A DNA stretch of 64,000 bases from Spirochaetales bacterium (GTDB taxonomy: Bacteria > Spirochaetota > Spirochaetia > DSM-27196 > Salinispiraceae), in assembly GCA_009991955.1 (NCBI GenBank), contig JAACWS010000023.1:48118-112117 (forward strand). The letters run 5' to 3'. Every line of letters begins with the position of its first letter. Position 1 is the first letter of the stretch. The position numbers and the translations under genes are program-made. The notes beneath the pieces are model-generated. The model searched no databases and was not told where the DNA came from. It saw nothing but the letters and a program-made list of their open reading frames with translations. Below, in pieces: positions 24,698-33,598 of the stretch.

Positions 24698-26590
24698 TTA
24701 ATAAATAAACCGAACTCCAATGCTCCAACTCATGTGGTCTTGGGCGAACCGTCCGCGAGGCACCTCAAGGCCCCGGGGACCGAAGGTAGCGAGGGTAGTA
24801 TTCCACGCCCCACCCATTACACGACGATACACGAGGGTTTGGTCTACTTCGCCGGTAGCGAGGGTTGGCAACTCATCTTCCGGAACCGTATCGAGGGTCC
24901 ACTCCCAGACATTACCCCTTGTATCGTATAGGCCATAAATACTGTCGGGTGGAAAAGTTCCTCGAGGGCTTGTTGGACCACCCATTCTTGTATGGGGCGG
25001 ATTCGGATCCTCGAAGGGATCGAAGCTTCGAAAATAGTTGACCGTCTCTCGGGAAGGTCGAAATCCAGCCCGGGTCTCTGAAAAGGAAAGCCATTGGGCC
25101 TCGGTTGGAAGTCGAAAACCTGAGTCTTCAAAATATGGCGATGGGAATACCCGCTGAGTCATCCCTCTTAGATTTGAAAGTAGCCAACCGAGGGTCTTGG
25201 CACCGTGCCAACTGACACCGACCGCCGGGTGATTCTCTCTGTCGGCCACGGGACTTAGGCCAGAACCAGGATCGAGCACTATCCCAAACTGCTGCCCAAA
25301 ATCTAAATCACCCAGACCCAAGAGAACCGATGAACTCAGAGGATCAACGAAAAGGTCCGAGCCCCCAAGAAGATCGTGATCGATGAGAATCGATGCCATA
25401 CCGGCCAACTCGCTATTGGTTAGGGGGAACTCCATGACCTGCCCTTGAAAACCAGGGGAGTCCAGGGGAATAAACCGGGGGAAATTGGTAAAAAGCTCAA
25501 GGGTGTAGCTCACCTCGATGAGGGGACGTCCGTTGGCGAGGGCACTAAACACAACACTACTATGACCGGGCAACTGAAACGTGGGTTCAGAAGATCGTTG
25601 GACGCTATCGGACTGGAGGGGAAAGATTTCCACTCCCCCGGAAAGAAACTCGTAGCGATCGGCACCTAAAACTGGGGCAGATCGGAAGAGAGTCTCCGGC
25701 AACACTCGTCCATTTAAGGGCAGGGAAGTTCCGAAACCAGACTGAAGAACTTTCTGTTCTGGGATGGGAAACCACGCTCCCTGGGCAGGATTCGGAAGGA
25801 AAAATCCCTGAGAACTTCTGCTTCGGGTATAAAAACCTCCCCCGAAAGAACCTAAAATTGGCAGAGCCTGTTCATCGGGACCATAGAATCGTATGGCCCC
25901 ATCTTCGAGGTCCCTCGTTCCAAATTCTTGGTACGGAACAATATCGGGAAATAGAACAAATAAGCCGGGCCCAGTGGTACCGAGGGGAACAGGAAGATCA
26001 TTTAAAGAAAGGGTTTCGAACTCATCAGGAATAATGAGGGGCTCAAAGTTCCATTCCATCGATAGGGTTTCCAATAGGGTATGGTGGTCTTCTTGACTCC
26101 ATTGAAGCTCAGTCTGGCCAACGACCCGGGCCTCGATCGTCAGAAGAGTTTGTACATCGGGAAGAATTCCGGGACTCGGTTTGGACTCGAGAATTTCGAG
26201 TCTCCCGATCCACCCTTCTTCCGCTGCGCCAACGAAGTTCTGACCATCAAGACCGTAGACGTGGGTGAGGGAGAGGCTTTGTTCTCCAAGGTGCTGGGTG
26301 TATTGGACATGAATGAGGGCCCGGATCGACTCAGGATTCGATAGAAAAACACTGCCTCGGTGGCCAGCGGGCACAAGGAGGTAAGGCACTCCTTCTTCGT
26401 CGACGACAAAGTCCTTGGTACTCAGAGTTTGGAGAAAATCCTTTGTGACCTCCGCAGACCCCTCATCGAGGGGAGCTTCCCACGACGCCGAGTCTTCGAC
26501 GACCGAGGCTTCGGTATCAATTTCTAGATCGGTCGAAGGCGGCGTAGCACAACTGAAAAGTAGTAAAGCAACTAATGCTAGAAGAGTCAC
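24698..26590 (-). CDS. Lipoprotein with SUMF1 / formylglycine-generating-like domain
   Basis: 630 residues. The N terminus is a lipoprotein signal (LLALVALLLFSCA) with the Cys at residue 14. The N-terminal 400 residues are beta-rich and unrecognised. The C-terminal domain has the SUMF1/C-type lectin-like features HPAVGVSWHGAK, FRLPTEAQWLSF, GLYDTRGNVWEWT, MGGAWN and SWSIGVRF. The catalytic cysteines of true formylglycine-generating enzymes are absent, so this is more likely a binding or structural protein. The GTG start overlaps the stop of the rRNA methyltransferase gene (GTGA) and AAGGAG lies 10 bp before it. Confidence 0.82.
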   Translation of the reverse strand: MTLLALVALLLFSCATPPSTDLEIDTEASVVEDSASWEAPLDEGSAEVTKDFLQTLSTKDFVVDEEGVPYLLVPAGHRGSVFLSNPESIRALIHVQYTQHLGEQSLSLTHVYGLDGQNFVGAAEEGWIGRLEILESKPSPGILPDVQTLLTIEARVVGQTELQWSQEDHHTLLETLSMEWNFEPLIIPDEFETLSLNDLPVPLGTTGPGLFVLFPDIVPYQEFGTRDLEDGAIRFYGPDEQALPILGSFGGGFYTRSRSSQGFFLPNPAQGAWFPIPEQKVLQSGFGTSLPLNGRVLPETLFRSAPVLGADRYEFLSGGVEIFPLQSDSVQRSSEPTFQLPGHSSVVFSALANGRPLIEVSYTLELFTNFPRFIPLDSPGFQGQVMEFPLTNSELAGMASILIDHDLLGGSDLFVDPLSSSVLLGLGDLDFGQQFGIVLDPGSGLSPVADRENHPAVGVSWHGAKTLGWLLSNLRGMTQRVFPSPYFEDSGFRLPTEAQWLSFSETRAGFRPSRETVNYFRSFDPFEDPNPPHTRMGGPTSPRGTFPPDSIYGLYDTRGNVWEWTLDTVPEDELPTLATGEVDQTLVYRRVMGGAWNTTLATFGPRGLEVPRGRFAQDHMSWSIGVRFIY

Positions 26591-27402
26591 AGAAATAAGC
26601 TCCTTTGTCGCCGAACTTCGTAGGCCAATAGACCCGCAGACATCGCCACGTTAAGACTATTAACCCTACCCACCATTGGAATGTACACCCGATCGTGGGC
26701 CCGGGTTTTCCAAAAGGAAGATAACCCCTCATTTTCGGCTCCAAGGACAAAGGCAGTTGGTCCTCGATAGTCCTTCTCCCAATAGGAAACTCCGTCTTCG
26801 GGGATAGCCGCATGCACGGTAATTCCCCGAGACTCGATCCATTCCCAGACTTCTTCATTGGTTGACTCAACAACCGGAAGAGTAAAAAGTGTCCCCTTGC
26901 TCGACCGTACTACATTCGGATTATAGATATCGGTTCTGCCATCGAGGGAAAAAACACCGTGAACCCCTACCCCCTCGGCGGTTCTGAGAATTGCCCCCAG
27001 ATTGCCGGGCTTTTCCAGGTCTTCGGCCATGAGGAGAAAGGGCGGCTCTTTGGACTCCTGTAGCCGGAGTTCCAGATTCTGCAAGGTCATTCGAGGTTGC
27101 CGGGCGACTAAAAACCATCCATCGGGGTGTTCTCGGTAAGCGAGTTTCTGCAGTACCGCCTCGTTACAAAAGAGAATCTCGGCACCTCGGTTCTTGACTA
27201 CCGAGAGTAAGCCCTGGTCGGTATCCTTCGCAAGTTGAGGACAAAAAAAGAGTTGCACCGGTTCGAGATTCCCTTCCAGTGCAAGGGTTAACTCGGCAAT
27301 CCCTTCAAGGGTCATTAGTTCTTGGCTTCTACGTTCTCGACGATTTGCCAGCTTGATTGCGGATTTTACTTTTGGATTCTGAAGACTGGTAATAGTTTCC
27401 AT
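26587..27402 (-). CDS. SpoU/TrmH-family RNA 2'-O-methyltransferase
   Basis: 271 residues: an N-terminal substrate-binding domain (ITSLQNPKVKSAIKL) and a C-terminal SPOUT knot. The three motifs are clear: motif 1 ALEDLEKPGNLGAILRTA in slightly changed form, motif 2 FVLGAENEGLS and motif 3 IPMVGRVNSLNVAMSAGLLAYE. It methylates rRNA or tRNA; the target is not readable. There is no Shine-Dalgarno site. A TATGAT -10 at 27421-27416 would leave a leader of about 6 nt. It is divergent from the pseudouridine synthase with only 47 bp between the starts. Confidence 0.88.
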   Translation of the reverse strand: METITSLQNPKVKSAIKLANRRERRSQELMTLEGIAELTLALEGNLEPVQLFFCPQLAKDTDQGLLSVVKNRGAEILFCNEAVLQKLAYREHPDGWFLVARQPRMTLQNLELRLQESKEPPFLLMAEDLEKPGNLGAILRTAEGVGVHGVFSLDGRTDIYNPNVVRSSKGTLFTLPVVESTNEEVWEWIESRGITVHAAIPEDGVSYWEKDYRGPTAFVLGAENEGLSSFWKTRAHDRVYIPMVGRVNSLNVAMSAGLLAYEVRRQRSLFL

Positions 27403-27437
27403 ACTTGCTATCTATATCATACCCCTCGGCGCCTGGG

Positions 27438-27449
27438 TATACTACTCTT
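27438..27449 (+). promoter_or_regulatory. -10 box of the RluA-like gene, leaderless spacing
   Basis: TATACT at 27438-27443 followed by 6 bp and ATG 27450. There is no good -35 at 17 bp, so the promoter call is weaker than for the others with this layout. Confidence 0.4.
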
Positions 27450-28337
27450 ATGGACCGGATAGATTTCCAACTTCACGCTTTGTATCCCCAGTACTCGAAG
27501 ACCCAATGGGCGAGATTCCTGTCCATGGGTTTGGTTCTGTGGCGAGGCAAACCTGTTTCGAAGGGCCGTAGGTCTGAAAAACTACGAATAGATACGCTGG
27601 ATATTCAATGGTCAAAAATTCGTTCTCTCGGGGAGTGGAACATAATCCCCCAAGGTCTACCTCTTCAATTGATCTACAAAGACGAACACCTGGCGGCCTA
27701 TACCAAACCTCCGGGATTACCAAGCCATCCCTTAACCACGTCCGAGACCGACTCGGTGGTTCACCGATTAGTAAAGGAGTATGTAGAGGCACAACAAAAT
27801 CAGGAAGGATTCTTGCTCAATCGTCTGGATACCCTTACCAGTGGTCTCATTCTTTGGGCGGTAAACGAGAGCAAATACCAGGACCTTACTCCCCTTTTTC
27901 GTAGGGGCTCAAGTCTGGGGATAAAAAAATACTACGTGGCTTTGGTCCTCGGTCATCCTCCATGGGAAAGTACAGAATGTAGTGTCGAATTGGTTTCCCG
28001 CGGAAAGCGTCAAGACCCCTTAGAAGAATCTGACGGTTCAGATACCCGGACAGAATTTTCGGTTCTTCATCGACTAAGCCTCGATGGCAACGAGGTTAGC
28101 ATCCTCACTTGCTCCCTCGAACACGGAAGAAGGCATCAGATCCGTGCTCATTTAAAAATCCTGGGGTTTCCCCTGGCAGGAGATAAGGTCTACGGCCCCG
28201 GTATTTTGGCAGGGGCAAAAAAATTGGACGGTGGCCACGGACTCCATTCCTGGAAGATCGAAATTGCTCCGGGCCAACTATATCCCAAGGGTCTCTTACT
28301 CCAGTCCGAACTGCCCCAATGGGCCTTAATGGACTAA
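27450..28337 (+). CDS. RluA-family pseudouridine synthase
   Basis: Modifies uridine in rRNA or tRNA. The catalytic motif reads NRLDTLTSGLILWA (Asp in RLD; the usual leading His is Asn here). The C-terminal motif GRRHQIRAHLKILGFPLAGDKVYG is typical. An N-terminal S4-like part is present (WARFLSMGLVLWRGKPVSKG). The frame extends to TTG 27405, but ATG 27450 fits the domain and the -10 placement. No Shine-Dalgarno site. Confidence 0.85.
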   Translation: MDRIDFQLHALYPQYSKTQWARFLSMGLVLWRGKPVSKGRRSEKLRIDTLDIQWSKIRSLGEWNIIPQGLPLQLIYKDEHLAAYTKPPGLPSHPLTTSETDSVVHRLVKEYVEAQQNQEGFLLNRLDTLTSGLILWAVNESKYQDLTPLFRRGSSLGIKKYYVALVLGHPPWESTECSVELVSRGKRQDPLEESDGSDTRTEFSVLHRLSLDGNEVSILTCSLEHGRRHQIRAHLKILGFPLAGDKVYGPGILAGAKKLDGGHGLHSWKIEIAPGQLYPKGLLLQSELPQWALMD

Positions 28338-28399
28338 TCGATTGGACAAAAAGAATCACAATTTAGGGACAGACGTTTCGTTTGTTCCGAGTCCGTTTT

Positions 28400-29085
28400 A
28401 CTGCCTAGCACTAGGAGCACCTCCCCCCCCCCAAAAAAAAATGACCAACGATGAGTGCATTCTCGAACAGGTTTGATAGTCGCCCGGAGCGGGAGTATGC
28501 GGATTAGAAGTTTCTATCGTTGCGACAAAGGCAACCTTTCGGCGGTCCACACCCTAGGATAGGGGGAGTTCAAGAATTCGGGGTAACAGGTCGTCTCGCA
28601 AGCCCCCAATGAAACTTCCCAATCGACCGGGCTCCATAGGCCTAGGGTCTTGAGAAAACATCGCCCTCCCACCCGCTACCCCTGGGGCCTCTACTTGACT
28701 CCCGACCTGCTCATGCACGCACGATAACCACTCCTGGTCCGCTAAGTGTTCGGTCTATAAATGCAACGAATCGGCGAGATAGGAAAGGCCCTCGGCCATT
28801 AGGACACCCTCCGGGCCCGAAGAAACAGTCATCGTTTGGGTGCCCTCAAATGGGGCACCGTACATCATATTACCGGCCCTGACCTCACCCTCGGCCCGAT
28901 AAGAGCCCCGTAGATGAGCGCCCCGTTTGCCCTATTGAGCTTTTTAGGCCCATACGTCCTGAAACCGACAGCCCTTGCACAGGTGTCTTTCTCCGAGACC
29001 CTAGTTCCTAGGCCCTGCTCTACTGTCTTTTTGGCCCGCACAGAAATGAGGGGCTCTCCTCCCTGGGTGTTAATCCCAAAAAATA
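28400..29085 (-). pseudogene. Decayed gene of unknown function downstream of femAB
   Basis: On the minus strand, directly after the femAB stop, a 73-codon frame (starts LFFGINTQGGEPLISVRAKK) passes by a frameshift near 28900 into a second frame (AEGEVRAGNMMYGAPFEG, then GPEGVLMAEGLSYLADS). That frame stays open to about 28400 except for two in-frame TAG codons (28757-28755 and 28556-28554). Codon use resembles the neighbouring genes. I do not recognise the protein. It fits a former third gene of the metG-femAB operon. A C10-A9 tract lies at its 3' end. Confidence 0.5.
28423..28441. repeat. Adjacent homopolymers C10 and A9
   Basis: Ten C (28423-28432) run straight into nine A (28433-28441). 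It is the longest mononucleotide pair noticed in the window and lies in the decayed region. Confidence 0.9.
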
Positions 29086-29091
29086 GACCCC

Positions 29092-30204
29092 CTATCGCTT
29101 TCGAAGTCGAACCAAAAGTTTTCGTACCCCTTCTAGGAACCGATAAAACCAGTAGATAGCCCGGTGGAGTACCAGATCCCAGGTCCCTGGGTAATGGACA
29201 ATAGTGCCCCCAAATCCAGTCTTAAACTGATACAGTCCGTGCATCGGGTGGTCGGGACTATTCGACGGGGGTATTCCAAAAAGGTCGTATTCGGTACATC
29301 CCGTAGCCTTGGCCAACTCGATAGCCCGCCACTGCAAGGCATAGGCCGGCATGAGGTTTCGTTTTTGGTTAGAGCTCGCCCCGTAGACGTAGGTGGCCCT
29401 CGATCCCCAGAAAATCACTACAATTCCCGCCAAGTAGTCATCTTCGTGGTAGGCCTGGAGGAGAACTATCTGCCTTTGATCATCCAGAGGAAATTGTAAA
29501 AACCCTTGGTAATAGTAATCGTAGGAATGAATAGCAATTTTATCCCGGGTAGCAGTTTCTTTGTACAACCCGTACCACTGACCAAACTCCTTTTCCCAGG
29601 ATTGCTGATCGGGCTCGAGGTCCCGATTAAGATGGACTTCCCGGACTTCAATTCCTTTTTTTTGGGCAAGACGAATATTGTACCGATGTTTGCTTTTACA
29701 TTGGGTGAGGATTTCATGGAGTTCGGGCCGGAGGTTCAAAATGACCGTATCGGGAGGTTGAATATCGCTGGAACCTTTTTTTAGTTCACCGAAGCCTCTC
29801 GAAGAATCGTCCCCGTGGAGCCTTGGCCAGTCGGGATCAAACCGCAGAAGAAAGGTCCGAGAAGGCAGAAAAGCCACCAAAGCCTGACCCAACAACTCGA
29901 GAAAGGTCCCCCGTAGCGACGGTTCTAGGCCACTCAGACCCGACCACGCCGGACCGTGGGGAACGTAGGCCAGGGTGAGCCCAAGAACAGCGGTTCGCAG
30001 GAGTACGACCAGAGGAAAGCTCGCAGGCTCGGGCACCGACCCGTTTCCTTGCCGCCAGAGTACGAAAAAGGTCCGGGAACTCCAGCCAAACCGCTCCTTG
30101 TGGGCGGCCCAGTATCCGGACTGGAGAAAGTGAGGTCCCTCAGAGGCAGCGAAGGATTCCCGGACCTCGACCCAAACCCTCAAGTCCCCTGAGGGAGGAT
30201 TCAT
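29092..30204 (-). CDS. FemAB-family aminoacyltransferase (peptidoglycan bridge / GNAT fold)
   Basis: 370 residues. The C-terminal GNAT domain has the family pattern: the helix SKHRYNIRLAQKKGIEVREV (about residue 165 on), AIELAKATGCTEYDLFGIPP, and the end motif HGLYQFKTGFGG. FemAB proteins add amino acids from charged tRNA to peptidoglycan stem peptides; others modify other acceptors. It starts inside the stop codon of metG (TAATG) and is co-transcribed with it. Confidence 0.85.
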   Translation of the reverse strand: MNPPSGDLRVWVEVRESFAASEGPHFLQSGYWAAHKERFGWSSRTFFVLWRQGNGSVPEPASFPLVVLLRTAVLGLTLAYVPHGPAWSGLSGLEPSLRGTFLELLGQALVAFLPSRTFLLRFDPDWPRLHGDDSSRGFGELKKGSSDIQPPDTVILNLRPELHEILTQCKSKHRYNIRLAQKKGIEVREVHLNRDLEPDQQSWEKEFGQWYGLYKETATRDKIAIHSYDYYYQGFLQFPLDDQRQIVLLQAYHEDDYLAGIVVIFWGSRATYVYGASSNQKRNLMPAYALQWRAIELAKATGCTEYDLFGIPPSNSPDHPMHGLYQFKTGFGGTIVHYPGTWDLVLHRAIYWFYRFLEGVRKLLVRLRKR

Positions 30205-32492
30205 TAGCCTACCGGTCCGTCGGTTACCCGGGTAGCGGTGAGTTTTTGTCCGTCCGCCACTAGCGCAACTCCACCGACCTCTACAATGCCTCCCCGGGTA
30301 GAGAGGGGAATATCGAAAAAGGTATCAATGTCGATTTGGGCCAATTCAGGCTGCATGCCGAGGAGATCTTGCCCCTCAATTACTATCCGGGTGCCTGGTT
30401 GAGCCCAGGGTGCTTCGACTACTTCGACGATTTCTTCTTCTCCCCCCCGAATACTGGCGGCTAAGAGCATTCCGTGGCTTTTTACCCCCCGTAGTTTTGC
30501 GGGTTTCAAATTGGACACCAAAATAATGTGTTTCCCGGTCAATTCTTCGGCGGTATAAAAGGGAACGAGACCCGACACAATGACCCTTTCGCTGGTAATC
30601 CCATCGTCGAGGGTTTCGATGTAGAGTTTGTCTGCATCGGGGTGTTGCTCGGCTTTGAGAATTTTTGCCACCCTCAGATCTATTCGTTTAGTAAAACGCT
30701 GGGCGAGGGTCAGGTCCTTGTCGTCTAAGGAAAGTTTTTGGGCGGTCGTTAGTTTAACCGGCGCTTCGGGGGTAGTATTTTCTTCCATGGATTTTCCTTG
30801 TTTTTTTATTTTGTCTTCTTCCCTTTGGGCCCGTTCTTTTTGGCTACCCGAAAACTTGGTTCGAAGGGATTCGATGAGTTCGTCGTCCAATTGGGCAAAA
30901 AGAATTTCGGGGGTTCCAATTTTTTCCAGTCCCCTTGGCTCTCCTAATTCGTTCCATTTTTTACACGGCACTCCCAGGAATACTCCGATTCGTTGACTGG
31001 TTTGGGGCATGTAGGGGCGAATAAGAATTGCCAGGTCCCGAACCAGATAGGTTAGGTTCCCGAGAATTTGGCCTGAGGCCTCGGGATTGGTGGTGCGAAG
31101 TTTCCAGGGTTCATTTTCCTGGAAGACCTTGTTTCCGTAGCTAGCTAACTCAAAAATGGTGCGTAGCCCGTCTCGCAAGCCCGCCCACTCGAGTAGCCCA
31201 TCAATTTTCTTTTCGTAGTCCCGCACATTCGTCCAAAATTCGGCCGTATCGGGATTCTGAAGGTCCGGCTGGGGAACAACCCCGTCGTAAAATCGACCCA
31301 AGAAAGTAAGGGTACGGTTTACAAGATTGGCCAGGTTTCCGATGAGTTCTTTGTTTACTTTTTCTTGAAAGTCTTTCCAGGTAAACACGTAGTCCGAGGT
31401 CTCGGGGCGGTTATAAAACATGTAGAAACGCCAGACATCGGCTCGAATACCGGTAGTTTGTACGTCGTTTCCAAAGACCCCAATGCCCTTACTTTTTGAA
31501 AACTTTCCACTTTCGTAGTTCAGGTACTCGGTGCTGGACATGTGGTGCAACATTGTCCATTTGTCGCCACTTCCTAGGAGGCTGGAAGGAAAAACGACCG
31601 TGTGGAAGGGAATATTATCTTTCCCTATAAACTGGAAGAGTTCGACTTCGTCGGGATTTTTCCACCAACTCTCCCACTCGGGGGTGTACTCGGCGGTTAT
31701 AGAAATGTATCCAATTGGGGCGTCGAACCAGACGTAGAACACCTTGTTCTCGAAGCCTTTCAGGGGTACAGGAATACCCCATTTAAGATCCCGGGTAATC
31801 GCCCGCTCCCGTAAACCGTCTCTAATCCACGCCTGGGTCATTTGGATGGCATTTTTTGCCCATTTCCCCTGGACCGAGGCTTCTTCCATCCAGGTTTGAA
31901 GTTTGGGCAGAATCGAAGGTAAGTCCAAATAGAGGTGGGTCGTAGAACGTAAGATGGGGGTTGTATTGTCGATTAGAGACCGGGGTTCGAGGAGGTCCGA
32001 GGGGTCCAGCAGTTTGCCACAATTTTCGCACTGGTCACCCCGGGCATCATCGTAACCACAGTGGGGGCAGGTTCCCTTCACGTATCGGTCGGCCAAAAAC
32101 ATATCCGAAGCCTCGCTATAGAGCTGCTGGATCGTGTGTTCTTTTACCAGCCCTGCTTGGTAACATTTGAGGAAAATGTCTTGGACTACCTGGGTTTGTT
32201 CCGGGGTACTGGTCCGACCAAAATGGTCAAATCCTATTTGGAACCACTGGTAAATATCCCGGTGGATTGCGTGATATCGATCGCACAGTTCCTTTGGAGT
32301 TATCCCCTCCTCCCGGGCTCGGGTTTCCGTAGCGGTGCCGTACTCGTCGGTTCCACAGACGTAGAGGGTCTCGTAGCCCTTCTGCCGACAGAACCGGGCG
32401 AACACGTCGGCCGACAAGACTTGAGTCAGGTTTCCAAGATGAGGAATATTATTTACATAAGGGAGTGCAGAGGTTATAAGCCGTTTTTTCAT
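30204..32492 (-). CDS. metG: Methionyl-tRNA synthetase
   Basis: Charges tRNA-Met. 762 residues with class I signatures HLGN (18-21) and KFSKSKG (about 340), and a zinc knuckle CPHCG...CENCG near residue 145. The C terminus carries a fused tRNA-binding (EMAP II/Arc1p-like) domain starting RIDLRVAKILKAEQHPDADKL. It has no Shine-Dalgarno site: a promoter with perfect TTGACA ends 9 bp before the ATG, so the leader would be about 3 nt. This also rules out a T-box or SAM leader. Confidence 0.97.
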   Translation of the reverse strand: MKKRLITSALPYVNNIPHLGNLTQVLSADVFARFCRQKGYETLYVCGTDEYGTATETRAREEGITPKELCDRYHAIHRDIYQWFQIGFDHFGRTSTPEQTQVVQDIFLKCYQAGLVKEHTIQQLYSEASDMFLADRYVKGTCPHCGYDDARGDQCENCGKLLDPSDLLEPRSLIDNTTPILRSTTHLYLDLPSILPKLQTWMEEASVQGKWAKNAIQMTQAWIRDGLRERAITRDLKWGIPVPLKGFENKVFYVWFDAPIGYISITAEYTPEWESWWKNPDEVELFQFIGKDNIPFHTVVFPSSLLGSGDKWTMLHHMSSTEYLNYESGKFSKSKGIGVFGNDVQTTGIRADVWRFYMFYNRPETSDYVFTWKDFQEKVNKELIGNLANLVNRTLTFLGRFYDGVVPQPDLQNPDTAEFWTNVRDYEKKIDGLLEWAGLRDGLRTIFELASYGNKVFQENEPWKLRTTNPEASGQILGNLTYLVRDLAILIRPYMPQTSQRIGVFLGVPCKKWNELGEPRGLEKIGTPEILFAQLDDELIESLRTKFSGSQKERAQREEDKIKKQGKSMEENTTPEAPVKLTTAQKLSLDDKDLTLAQRFTKRIDLRVAKILKAEQHPDADKLYIETLDDGITSERVIVSGLVPFYTAEELTGKHIILVSNLKPAKLRGVKSHGMLLAASIRGGEEEIVEVVEAPWAQPGTRIVIEGQDLLGMQPELAQIDIDTFFDIPLSTRGGIVEVGGVALVADGQKLTATRVTDGPVG

Positions 32493-32501
32493 AGAAGGTT
32501 T

Positions 32502-32530
32502 ACCATACCTGTGGGAAGTTTAGGTGTCAA
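32502..32530 (-). promoter_or_regulatory. metG promoter, perfect -35, almost leaderless
   Basis: On the minus strand TTGACA (32530-32525), 17-bp spacer, TATGGT (32507-32502), 9 bp, then the metG ATG. Confidence 0.6.
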
Positions 32531-32623
32531 GATTGGCTCTCGAGATCAAAAAATCCCAAAGAAAACCCCTAAGTATCGAATAAATGCCCATAAAAGTGGT
32601 ACTATTACCAGGAAGGAGTAACT

Positions 32624-33598
32624 ATGTCAGATACAAACGGCCCCCGACCCCGGGGAGTTCCTGTTTTAAGTGTGAGGCTGATTATTACGGTTATCGTAGT
32701 ACTATTTCTCGTCGGCCTTGGAATGACGAGTTTTTTTGTCGTAGACCAATCGGAAACCGGTGTAATCTTGCGATTGGGTAGGTTTAATCGGGAGGTTGGT
32801 CCGGGGCTCCATTGGAAAATGCCCCTCGGAATCGACACCAGTTTAGTTGTACCTACCCAGGTAGTACAGAAAATGGAGTTTGGATACCGAACCGAGTCCG
32901 CGGGGGTCACAACAATCTATTCAAATACAAGTTTCGACGAAGAATCGACCATGCTCACCGGAGACCTAAACATTGCTAACGTTGAATGGGAAGTTCAGTT
33001 TAGAGTAACCGATGCAAGGGCCTGGTTGTTCAACTTCGAAGATCCCTACCAAACGATACGAGACATTAGCCAGTCGGTCATGAATCGCCTGGTGGGTGAC
33101 CGGGCAATTATCGACGTTCTAGGAGTAGACCGGGTTACTATAGAAACCCTGGCCCAGGCAGAAATGAACCGTTACTTTACCGACCTAGGGCTTGGAGTTA
33201 CGGTTGCTTTGGTTCAAACCCAAAATATCTTACCCCCTGCTGGTCCAGTGCAGGTCGCTTTTGAAGACGTAAACGCCGCAATTCAAGACATGAATCGATC
33301 GATCAACGAAGGTCGCGAGGAAATTAACCGCGAAATCCCCCGTGCCCGAGGTGAGGCAGAACAGATTGTCGAAGTTGCCCGCGGTTACGCCGCAGAGCGG
33401 GTAAACCGCGCTCGTGGAGACGTGGCTCGTTATCTTGCAGTCCAAACCGAATATCTTCGAAACCCTGGGGTTACTCGAAGTCGCCTCTATTATGAAGCTA
33501 TGGAAGAGGTCTTCGGTAACACCGATAACCTTCAGCTCATCGACAAAGATATCTCGAATATCTTGCCCTTGCTCAATCTTCAGTCAGGAGTTCGATAA
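32624..33598 (+). CDS. hflK: HflK, band-7/SPFH membrane protein
   Basis: Forms with HflC a periplasm-facing complex that controls the FtsH protease. One N-terminal transmembrane helix (IITVIVVLFLVGLGM, about residues 18-35), then the SPFH domain (VVDQSETGVILRLGRFNREVGPGLHWKMP) and a long charged helix (EAEQIVEVARGYAAERVNRARG). GGAAGGAG is 6 bp before the ATG. Its stop shares a base with hflC (TAATG). Confidence 0.93.
   Translation: MSDTNGPRPRGVPVLSVRLIITVIVVLFLVGLGMTSFFVVDQSETGVILRLGRFNREVGPGLHWKMPLGIDTSLVVPTQVVQKMEFGYRTESAGVTTIYSNTSFDEESTMLTGDLNIANVEWEVQFRVTDARAWLFNFEDPYQTIRDISQSVMNRLVGDRAIIDVLGVDRVTIETLAQAEMNRYFTDLGLGVTVALVQTQNILPPAGPVQVAFEDVNAAIQDMNRSINEGREEINREIPRARGEAEQIVEVARGYAAERVNRARGDVARYLAVQTEYLRNPGVTRSRLYYEAMEEVFGNTDNLQLIDKDISNILPLLNLQSGVR

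Noticed and set aside
32493..32623. T-box or SAM riboswitch upstream of metG
   Set aside because: The predicted promoter ends 9 bp before the ATG, leaving no room for a leader RNA.
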